Assembly: GCF_000711725.1 (NCBI RefSeq)
Contig: NZ_JONP01000035.1
Span: 1 to 35,321, forward strand
DNA: 35,321 bases
Reading direction: 5' to 3'
Source: Roseomonas aerilata DSM 19363
Lineage (GTDB): Bacteria > Pseudomonadota > Alphaproteobacteria > Acetobacterales > Acetobacteraceae
The position numbers and the translations under genes were made by a program. The notes below the pieces were generated by a model. The model worked only from the letters and a program-made list of their open reading frames with translations, did not search any database and had not been told where the DNA came from. Positions 1-6,465 of the stretch are shown in pieces (within the stretch, counting starts at the first letter, position 1; the number at the start of each line of letters is the position of its first letter).

Positions 1-86
1 ATGCTCATCCTCGTCGGCGACAACCCCGAGCGCATCCACTCCGAAGCGGCCCTGGCCAAGCTGTGCGGCGCCTGTCCCGTCCCGGC
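1..86. repeat. Terminal direct repeat, left copy (circular overlap)
   Basis: These 86 bases are identical to 35236-35321 at the right edge. Both copies lie in the same reading frame of an IS110-type transposase. Merging them gives one continuous coding frame from 34495 across the junction to 258. This is what a circular contig with an assembly overlap looks like, giving a circle of about 35,235 bp. The alternative is a contig that begins and ends inside two copies of the same IS. Confidence 0.9.
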
Positions 87-258
87 CTCCAGCGGCAAAA
101 CCACCCGGCACCACCTCAACCGCGGCGGCAACCGGCAGGCCAACGCTGCCCTCTACCGCGTGGTCATCGTCCGCATGCGGGCTCACCAGCCCACCCGCGA
201 CTACGTCCGGCGGCGCACCGCCCAGGGGAAGAGCAAGCCGGAATCATCCGCTGCCTGA
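1..258 (+). pseudogene. IS110-family transposase, C-terminal part (frameshifted end)
   Basis: This is the C-terminal half of an IS110-family DEDD transposase, which cuts and joins DNA under the guidance of a structured element RNA. The Transposase_20-like region is visible: SEAALAKLCGACPVPASSGK, then LNRGGNRQAN. The frame ends early at 258. The family's usual ending, IIRCLKRYVAREIF, follows at once in the +1 frame (about 237-338). Comparison with the expected GAG-ATC codons suggests one base was lost near 235-238. The N-terminal part is at 34495-35321. The joined protein would be about 332 residues, or about 360 if the frame is corrected. The element is probably inactive unless the shortened tail is tolerated or the shift is a sequencing error. 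Confidence 0.85.
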
Positions 259-343
259 AGCGCTACGTCGCCCGTGAGATCTTTGGCTACTTCTGCCGCC
301 CGGCCCATCCACCCCAGACAGCTAAAGCAACTCCTTGACCGCT

Positions 344-353
344 ATAGGAGCTT
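344..353 (+). repeat. Short direct repeat flanking the IS110 transposase (right)
   Basis: ATAGGAGCTT occurs here, just after the transposase frame, and again at 34409-34418 before the transposase start. On the circle the two copies bracket the gene about 1.18 kb apart. This suits the short core repeats that IS110 elements carry at their ends, but the true element ends cannot be fixed from one copy. The next 100 bases (about 372-450, + strand) hold a short open stretch reading MEHLKGSLDSDELNRVGFRL. It may be the tail of an unrelated broken gene; I do not recognise it firmly. Confidence 0.4.
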
Positions 354-460
354 CAGTGCCGTCTGGAGGTGATGGAGCACTTGAAAGGGTCTCTGGATTC
401 GGACGAGCTCAACCGGGTTGGCTTCCGCCTATATGACCACTTCCGTGGCGTTCACAGAAC

Positions 461-1453
461 CTACAGCCCCACCCTTCCCGCTGCATTGTCCACGAACAGG
501 GACCCGCGCCGGATGTAGCCGCGGAGCACGGGCAGCGACTTGTGCCGGCTCTGGTTCTGGATGTGCCGCTCGGCCACGCCTTCCCGGGCGGCCGTGGTGA
601 TGAACCCAGAGCGCAGACTGTGTCCGGCAAAGGTGGTGGGGTCGTAGCCCGCGGCCGCCACCGCTGCTTTTACCACCCGCGCGACGTCCCGGTCCGAGAG
701 GCGGGCAGGGCCGAGGGCGCCGTGCCGGCTGACGCTGTGAAAGACCGCCCCCGCCTCGATGCCGGCCGCCTCCAGCCAAGCCCGCAGCGCCAGCACCGGG
801 CAGGTGCGGGCGCCGTGGCCGAAGGGAATGGCGATCTCGGTCCCGCGGCCCTCCTGGTCGGTCTTGGCGCGGCGCAGGGTGATGACCAGCCCCTCGGCGA
901 CGAAGGCCAGGTCGGCCATGTCCAGCGCCACCAGCTCCGACCGCCGCAGTGCCGCGGCAAAGCCGACCAGCAGCAGGGCCCGGTCACGCAGGGCGCGCAG
1001 CCCGGGTCGCTTCACCAGGGCGGCCACGGCATCCCGGATTACGTCCGCCACGGCGGCATCCTTCTTCGCCGGTGCGGTGCCGTGGGTGCGGCGGATGCCT
1101 TTCATGGTCTCGCGGATGGCAGGGTGGCCGGTGTCGAAGTGGTGGCCGGCCAGGCGGTGGGCCTGTCCGATCGCCACCAGGCGGAGCGAGAGGCTGGAAG
1201 CCTTGTGGGTGGGGGCGCGGGCGGCGAGGAACGAGCCCACCGTCTGCGGCAGCGCCGGCAGCGGGTCCAACCCGGCCGCTGCGCACCAGGCAGTGAAGTC
1301 CCCCCAGGCGGCGCGGTAGGCGCGGCGGGTGTTCGCGGCCGCGGCCTCGTGCGCGTAGGCCTGCGCCGCGGCCGAGAGGGCAGGAGCGGGGACGGGCAGG
1401 CCCGCTGCGGCGGTGATGATCTCGGACAGCAGGGTGGTGTTCTCCAGGGTCAG
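461..1453 (-). CDS. Tyrosine recombinase / site-specific integrase (XerC-like)
   Basis: This is a tyrosine site-specific recombinase, which makes and reseals DNA strands through a 3'-phosphotyrosine. With the start proposed here it has 330 residues, typical of the family. The N-terminal SAM-like core-binding region is at about 25-120. In the catalytic domain the first Arg lies in ALRRSEL (about 170), HSLR is at 278-281, His at about 304 in SRHKS, and the nucleophile Tyr at about 313 in RGYIRR. No ATG, GTG or TTG exists in frame upstream of 1270, which would remove the core-binding domain. The frame stays open to a CTG at 1453-1451 that overlaps the stop of the upstream ORF as CTGA. I chose this as a translationally coupled non-canonical start. 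Function is secure; the start is not. A 37-bp palindromic site lies upstream at 1734-1770. Confidence 0.8.
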   Translation of the reverse strand: MTLENTTLLSEIITAAAGLPVPAPALSAAAQAYAHEAAAANTRRAYRAAWGDFTAWCAAAGLDPLPALPQTVGSFLAARAPTHKASSLSLRLVAIGQAHRLAGHHFDTGHPAIRETMKGIRRTHGTAPAKKDAAVADVIRDAVAALVKRPGLRALRDRALLLVGFAAALRRSELVALDMADLAFVAEGLVITLRRAKTDQEGRGTEIAIPFGHGARTCPVLALRAWLEAAGIEAGAVFHSVSRHGALGPARLSDRDVARVVKAAVAAAGYDPTTFAGHSLRSGFITTAAREGVAERHIQNQSRHKSLPVLRGYIRRGSLFVDNAAGRVGL

Positions 1454-1710
1454 AAGAGCCGGTCTTGCCGCGGGTCGACGATCGGCCCGCGCGGGCGCCG
1501 GCCTGCGGCTGGCGCGGACGGTTCCGAGGCCGGCAAGGCAGGGGAGGAGGCAGGCGCCTCCTCATCCCCTGGCGGTCCGGCCTGGTGCTCGCCCTCCCAA
1601 GGCGCGGCCCGGAGCCGCCGGGCGGCGGCGTAGGCAGCCTGCTTCCGCTCCTGCTCGGCGAGCCATGCGGCGCTGACGGGGACGCGGGCGGGGGGTTCAG
1701 GCCGGTCCAT
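1450..1710 (-). CDS. Small hypothetical protein upstream of the integrase
   Basis: An 86-residue ORF reading MDRPEPPARVPVSAAWLAEQ at its start. The middle is Ala-, Pro- and Glu-rich and the end is basic. I do not recognise a family. It supports a coupled two-gene unit because its TGA overlaps a CTG that opens the integrase frame. The N-terminal stretch (AEQERKQAAYAAARRLRA) could form a helix. No strong ribosome-binding site is visible before its ATG. It may simply be leader sequence of the recombinase, joined to it originally by a frame now shifted. Confidence 0.4.
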   Translation of the reverse strand: MDRPEPPARVPVSAAWLAEQERKQAAYAAARRLRAAPWEGEHQAGPPGDEEAPASSPALPASEPSAPAAGRRPRGPIVDPRQDRLF

Positions 1711-1733
1711 GCTGCGGGGATCGTAGCCGAGGG

Positions 1734-1770
1734 TCTAGTGTCCGATAAGATACCGTTGTCGGACACTAGA
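1734..1770. promoter_or_regulatory. Palindromic site upstream of the recombinase (12-bp arms)
   Basis: Perfect 12-bp inverted arms, TCTAGTGTCCGA and its complement, are separated by 13 bases. The geometry (two inverted binding arms about one helical turn apart) fits the core crossover site of a tyrosine recombinase. It lies 24 bp upstream of the start of the integrase-linked ORF. It could alternatively be an operator for that operon. Confidence 0.55.
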
Positions 1771-1951
1771 AAGGAGGCGTTTTGGCAGGTCGTTTTGTTA
1801 TCGTGCCCAGACTGGGAAGAGGGGAGGATTGCCAGAAGTCGGCAGGCAAAACACCGGTCCGACGCGCTTCACGGGCGGTGGGACAGGGTGTGCCGCAGAT
1901 TGCCGTGAGCCGGGCGCCATCTATATATTGGTTATTACATAGAAGCGTTCC

Positions 1952-2179
1952 ATGCTGAGCCTGAAGGTTACGACGGTCGGCTCGTCGCCCGGCTTCATCC
2001 TGCCCGAGGAGGCGATGGCCTTCCTCAAGGTGCAGAAGGGCGACACGCTCTACCTGGCCGAGGCGCCGGACGGCAGCTATCGCCTGACGTCCTACAATCC
2101 CGAGTTCGAGCGGCAGATGCCGCTCGTTAAGGAGATCATGCACGAGGATAGCGGCGTCCTTCGTGCCCTCTCCAAGTAA
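1952..2179 (+). CDS. AbrB/MazE-family antitoxin
   Basis: A 75-residue SpoVT/AbrB swapped-hairpin DNA-binding protein. It has the typical order of VTTVGSSPGFILPEEAM, then VQKGDTLYLAE, then an acidic C-terminal tail (NPEFERQMPLVKEIMHED) of the type that binds and blocks a toxin. Such antitoxins are normally paired with a downstream Fic/Doc toxin, and the remnant of one follows directly. It probably represses its own promoter in the AT-rich stretch at about 1918-1950. With its toxin truncated it would be an orphan antitoxin. Confidence 0.85.
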   Translation: MLSLKVTTVGSSPGFILPEEAMAFLKVQKGDTLYLAEAPDGSYRLTSYNPEFERQMPLVKEIMHEDSGVLRALSK

Positions 2180-2192
2180 CCACCTGCAGTGG

Positions 2193-2294
2193 ATGAGCAT
2201 CGAGGTCGCGAGCGCCGTCCATGATCGCTATGTAGATAGCGGTCGAATTCTAGGGCCACTTACCTGCCCCAGGCCGAGCTCACTAGTTCCATAA
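2193..2294 (+). pseudogene. Truncated Doc-type (death-on-curing) toxin
   Basis: Directly after the antitoxin a frame reads LQWMSIEVASAVHDR. This matches the usual N-terminus of Doc toxins (WISLEVxLAIHD), which are Fic-fold kinases that inactivate elongation factor Tu. Similarity stops near 2240 and the frame ends at 2294, so the catalytic Fic motif is absent. The break coincides with the left edge of the AT-rich island, implying that insertion of the island or an IS destroyed the toxin. The ATG at 2193 is only a nominal start. Confidence 0.65.
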
Positions 2295-2408
2295 TTTCAG
2301 ACCCAATTTGCCGTAAAGGCTTGAGCAGATAAGCTCTTGATGCGTCCGCTGCATCTGCCAGGAGCTGGGTAAGTAGCCTGGTTTCACTCTGCCCCGTAGT
2401 CTGAAATT
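2293..2408. repeat. 116-bp segment bounded by a 10-bp inverted repeat
   Basis: AATTTCAGAC at 2293-2302 is repeated in inverted form at 2399-2408. The right end read inward (GGTCCAATTTCAGAC) resembles the ends of IS21-type elements, but no transposase gene is present. It sits at the junction between the truncated doc gene and the AT-rich island. It may be an IS-end relic or a small non-autonomous element. The region 2409-2685 holds no convincing gene; it is AT-rich and contains the promoter region of the following operon. Confidence 0.35.
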
Positions 2409-2685
2409 GGACCGCCCTACACACCACAAAACCTTGTAATGCTCTCTGCCCGCGAAGTCATTCCTGCCCAATAGCCGCCAATCTCATATCCAGTTTGACA
2501 GGAAAATCACAACCTCATAAACATCTCAACGTCAATCGTGCTTAAGAGAAGAGGCTCAAAGCAGAATATTTTTGTCCGTTTTTTTGTGTCTTTTGAAAAA
2601 CCGTTCAGAGTTGACCATTTGTGCTCCTCGCCATAGTATGGCGCGGAATGCATATTCATGGCTGTAAGGCGTTGGGGGTCTGTCT

Positions 2686-4014
2686 GTGCCATCTAATCAA
2701 CTAGCACAACGCTTAAGAGGCCTAGAGCAAAGCAGCAAAGACTATTGGACGTTTAGTGGCCAGGATGTAAGATCCGGCGCTCACAACATTTTCCATTACC
2801 CAGCAATGATGGTGCCAAAAGTCCAAGGCACTATTTTGGACTCAATTATAGAAGAATTTCCATCCACCTCGAACGTACTAGACCCTTTTGTGGGATCTGG
2901 AACCAGTTTGGTCGAGTGTATGCATCGTGGGCTCGCATTTACCGGAATTGATATAAATCCGCTAGCTGGTCTGCTCAGTCTCGTAAAAGCGCAGCCCAGC
3001 GATCCTATTCGTATGAAGAATGGATTTGCCTCACTGTTAAGGCGAATTGCCCTCGATGACCTAGGTATAACACGTCCACCATTTCTGCACCAAGACAAGT
3101 GGTTTGAGGAAAGCGCAAGTGTTCATCTCTCGAGAATAGTAAGGTCGATAGAACAAGAGGAAGACCTATCCTTGCGGAGGGTGTTCTGGGTTGGGCTTGC
3201 TCGTTGCATTCGATTAGTCTGCAACTCTCGGCAGTCAACATACAAGCTACATCAACGGCCCCGAGAAGACATTGAAAATCGCAACAATAATGCAGCCACC
3301 GCGACTTTCACCAATGCGCTAAAAGATGTTATTGCGCAACTTTCCGCTCACCATTCGCAATTGAGTTCCGCAGGACTTTTGAATAAAGAAGGAAAATACG
3401 TCAGGAAAGTAAATATAGTAATTGGTCCTGCTCAATCAGTTTTAATCAATACCACTGATGAAAAATTTGATCTGATTGTGACTTCTCCGCCTTATGGAGA
3501 TAATGGAACAACTGTGCCATATGGTCAATATTCTTATCTGGCACTGCAGTGGATTCCGCTGAGCGACATCTGTGAAAACGTAAACAAAAACTTAGTAGCT
3601 AATACTCACTCGACTGATACTGCCAGCTTAGGTGGGTCACTTTCCCAAGCGTTGGAACGTGGCACAAAGACTTGCGGTCATCTTCCTGCCTACCAAGCAG
3701 CAATCAAGATATTGGGCACAAATCAAAATGGCGCAAAGCGATTCGCTTCATTCTCAGCTGACTTGGCCCAAACAGCAGCCTTGTTAGCAGAGCGAACGAA
3801 ATCGGGGGGGCTTCACGTGTGGACGGTTGGTGACCGCTACATAGGCGGAGAAAGAGTACCTACCGGAGAACTTCTTTCGGAGGTACTAAGCGAACACGGA
3901 GTCCAGCCACTACACGTCGCCGATCGGCGGATTATAGCAAAAAAAATGGCACTGCGCAATGCAAGTTCCAGAACAATGACAACAGAGCGTATCATCGTTG
4001 GGATGAAAGGGTGA
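2686..4014 (+). CDS. DNA methyltransferase (N4-cytosine or N6-adenine, TSPPY type)
   Basis: First gene of a three-gene operon. It is a 442-residue S-adenosylmethionine-dependent DNA base methyltransferase. The cofactor motif I is DPFVGSGTSLVE (66-77), followed by the acidic strand end GIDINP. The catalytic motif IV is VTSPPYGDN (265-273); the TSPPY form is common among N4-cytosine enzymes. About 190 residues lie between the two motifs and probably hold the target-recognition region. The N-terminal HNIFHYPAMMVPKV stretch (33-46) resembles the entry segment of restriction-linked N4/N6 methylases. The start is GTG, with a weak purine stretch (GGGGG) upstream. It is AT-rich in codon use compared with the plasmid backbone. 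The next gene follows after 9 bases. No classical restriction endonuclease is adjacent, so it may mark self DNA for the two unusual partners. The target sequence is unknown. Confidence 0.88.
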   Translation: MPSNQLAQRLRGLEQSSKDYWTFSGQDVRSGAHNIFHYPAMMVPKVQGTILDSIIEEFPSTSNVLDPFVGSGTSLVECMHRGLAFTGIDINPLAGLLSLVKAQPSDPIRMKNGFASLLRRIALDDLGITRPPFLHQDKWFEESASVHLSRIVRSIEQEEDLSLRRVFWVGLARCIRLVCNSRQSTYKLHQRPREDIENRNNNAATATFTNALKDVIAQLSAHHSQLSSAGLLNKEGKYVRKVNIVIGPAQSVLINTTDEKFDLIVTSPPYGDNGTTVPYGQYSYLALQWIPLSDICENVNKNLVANTHSTDTASLGGSLSQALERGTKTCGHLPAYQAAIKILGTNQNGAKRFASFSADLAQTAALLAERTKSGGLHVWTVGDRYIGGERVPTGELLSEVLSEHGVQPLHVADRRIIAKKMALRNASSRTMTTERIIVGMKG

Positions 4015-4023
4015 ACGTCAATA

Positions 4024-6465
4024 ATGGCAACCTCTGACAAACCGCATCTAAAGATTGATTCACATGTCGTAGTTCAGCTTGGAAGCGAACTAATTTCCGA
4101 CTATGAGCAAGCGATCCTCGAGTTGGTGAAAAACTCGTACGATGGTGACGCCAAAAGATGCAGAATCTACATTGAACCAAATTGGCAGCCAGAGATAAAC
4201 CACCCATGGCACCAACATCTAACATCTACTCGCCGTGCCGTCGGGCGTATTCGCATCACTGATAATGGTATCGGTCTGTCTGAAGACGCTGTGTCTAATG
4301 GATGGTTGACGATTAGCGCATCTGCAAAGCGCGCACTTACAAATGGCACAAAGAAGTTAACCAAACTCGGGAGAACACCAGTTGGTGACAAGGGGCTTGG
4401 ACGCTTAGCGACAATGCGATTGGGAGATGTTCTGCAGCTCAGAACCATGACTGAAGGAGAAGCTGAAACGCGTAGAACAGCTTTTGCTTGGTCTCAGTTT
4501 CAGACTGGCCGCTCTTTAGAGGATGTGCCAGTACTCCAGGACCGCCTAAAGGCGTTTCTAAAGCGTCCTTGTGGAACCGACGTCGAAATACTAGGCCTCC
4601 ATGAGCAAAACTATTGGATGGATGTCAAGAATATACGTAGTGTTGTAGGTCGTCTCTCTAGCCTTATTAGCCCTTTCAAAAAATTTAAAGATTTTCGGGT
4701 GGTGATAAGGGATGAGAACGACACCTATGATTTGCAGGACATCGCTTCAGAAGCCCTAAACCACGCCGCAGCTAAATTTGTTGTGAAATACGACGAGAAA
4801 ACGCTCAGGATTGAAGCTAGCTTTGCGCGCCCGCTGTTTCGGGGAGCACGAGGCAAACGCGAGCAGGCTATATATGAAAAGCTGCTTTCTCCCAACGCAT
4901 TGCCAGAAGCCCTCTCTTTCTTTGCGGCAAGCCCGCGCATCCGGCGGCGGAACTTCCGGTCGCACTTGGGTGATGGCAGCGGCTGGCTGTTTTCTATGTC
5001 CGACTCCATTGAATGGGGCGACGTCCCAACAGATCCTAAACTTCCCAATGCCAAGGATCCTGGTCCTTTTGAGGCTGAGCTTTACTACTTCCTTTTCAAT
5101 GAGGAAACTCGTCAACAACTAGTTGCAGCGCAAATCGATGTTGGGACGATTCAGGACATGGCAACGGTTGGAACATACCGTGACGGATTTCGTGTCCGCA
5201 TGGGTGATGACTGGCTTGGCCTCTCTGAGGGAACTACGTCAGGCGGCTTCTACGAGTTGCGCCCCAAGAACGTTGTAGGTTTCTTTGCACTAACCAATAA
5301 GCATAATTCTGGTCTAATTGAGAAATCGGACCGTGAGGGGTTCGTGGACAACGAAGCGTGGCGCGGCTTCATGATGTTGGCCCAGCGAGCCAAGAAGTTC
5401 GCCAACGAGGCCCTAGAAAGTGCCCGCACGACGTACAATGATTACTCAAAAAAAGCGGCGCAAGCAGGCCCGGGGGGAGCACTACCCAATCAAGATCCAA
5501 TAACATTGAGCCAAGTTCAAGCAAGGGATGCACTAGATCGTATTGACAGGGAGGCTGCAAATTTTCGAGCTGTAGTTAGTCGGTCAGTAGGGCTTCTTGC
5601 AGATGCAGGTCGTACTCGTAATTCGATTGATACTGTAGATTTTGCAGGTGTAAATGATGAACTTACCACGTCACTTACCAGTGTCAGCAGATCTGCTGAT
5701 GAGCAGGCAAAAATTTTAGCTCGCCTTGTAGACCAAAATAGTGCGCTGAACGAGCAGAACACACGACTGATCGAAGCCGCAGCTGTAGGCCTAAGTGCAC
5801 GTACCCTCGCACATGAAATTGCTTCGTATGTAAACCAGATTGATCGTGGAATTCGGGCAGCCTCTCGAGCCCACCAAAGAAACGACAGCTCAGCTTTTGA
5901 TAAAGCCGTGTTGGGGATCAGTGGCGCGATACGCGAGTTAAAAAAGGTAGTCTCAACTATCGATCCTTTGCTCCCTGGATCAAGATCTTTGAAAGAAAGT
6001 TTTCAACTTGCTGAAGGTGTCAGAACATTCTTCTCCCTTCGCGAAAAGCGCCTCGAAGCCGCCGGGGTTAAAGTCAAGATTTCAGGAGGCCCTGGATCCA
6101 AGATCCGTTTTGCAGAAACGCGCTTCAATCAGGTTTTGGAGAATTTGCTGCAGAATAGTCTCTTCTGGCTTGCAAACAGTGAACGAGAGACCAAACGCGA
6201 CAGATATATATATGTGGAAATCAACCAACGTCTTCTCACCTGGTATGATAGTGGCAAAGGAATTAGAGAGGTCGTTGAGGATAGTTTGTTTGATCCGTAT
6301 GTAACAGACAAGCCCGCGTCTGAAGGGCGAGGACTGGGCTTATTTATTGTCGACGCTTTCCTCAGGTCAGAAAAATGTGAGATCTGGCTGGATCAAGAAA
6401 GAAATATGCACGGGCGTAGGTTTAAATTTCAAATCGACTTCACTGGAGCGATGATCCGTGATTGA
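4024..6465 (+). CDS. Dual-GHKL ATPase: Hsp90/MORC-like domain fused to a histidine-kinase-like module
   Basis: An 813-residue protein with two GHKL-type ATP-binding domains. The N-terminal one is Hsp90/MutL/MORC-like: N-box ELVKNSYDGDA (33-43), G1 motif ITDNGIGLSED (78-88) and G2 loop GDKGLGR (121-127). A transducer-like middle follows, then a probable coiled coil (about 495-590). After that comes an H-box-like TLAHEIASYVNQI (594-606; candidate phospho-acceptor His597). The second GHKL domain has N-box LENLLQNSLFW (705-715), G1 YDSGKGI (741-747) and G2 EGRGLGLFI (767-775). There is no signal peptide or membrane segment, so it is cytoplasmic. Its last 8 bases overlap the next gene. GHKL ATPases of this broad type are known near methylases in restriction-like loci. 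Inference: an ATP-driven sensor or clamp that passes a signal, perhaps a phosphate, to the third protein. Confidence 0.82.
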   Translation: MATSDKPHLKIDSHVVVQLGSELISDYEQAILELVKNSYDGDAKRCRIYIEPNWQPEINHPWHQHLTSTRRAVGRIRITDNGIGLSEDAVSNGWLTISASAKRALTNGTKKLTKLGRTPVGDKGLGRLATMRLGDVLQLRTMTEGEAETRRTAFAWSQFQTGRSLEDVPVLQDRLKAFLKRPCGTDVEILGLHEQNYWMDVKNIRSVVGRLSSLISPFKKFKDFRVVIRDENDTYDLQDIASEALNHAAAKFVVKYDEKTLRIEASFARPLFRGARGKREQAIYEKLLSPNALPEALSFFAASPRIRRRNFRSHLGDGSGWLFSMSDSIEWGDVPTDPKLPNAKDPGPFEAELYYFLFNEETRQQLVAAQIDVGTIQDMATVGTYRDGFRVRMGDDWLGLSEGTTSGGFYELRPKNVVGFFALTNKHNSGLIEKSDREGFVDNEAWRGFMMLAQRAKKFANEALESARTTYNDYSKKAAQAGPGGALPNQDPITLSQVQARDALDRIDREAANFRAVVSRSVGLLADAGRTRNSIDTVDFAGVNDELTTSLTSVSRSADEQAKILARLVDQNSALNEQNTRLIEAAAVGLSARTLAHEIASYVNQIDRGIRAASRAHQRNDSSAFDKAVLGISGAIRELKKVVSTIDPLLPGSRSLKESFQLAEGVRTFFSLREKRLEAAGVKVKISGGPGSKIRFAETRFNQVLENLLQNSLFWLANSERETKRDRYIYVEINQRLLTWYDSGKGIREVVEDSLFDPYVTDKPASEGRGLGLFIVDAFLRSEKCEIWLDQERNMHGRRFKFQIDFTGAMIRD

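Noticed and set aside
542-1633. Long plus-strand open frame opposite the integrase
   Set aside because: It is the antisense of the tyrosine recombinase in very high-GC DNA and has no protein-family character.
2507-2692. Small minus-strand ORF upstream of the methyltransferase
   Set aside because: It overlaps the methyltransferase start, has no ribosome-binding site and no recognisable features.
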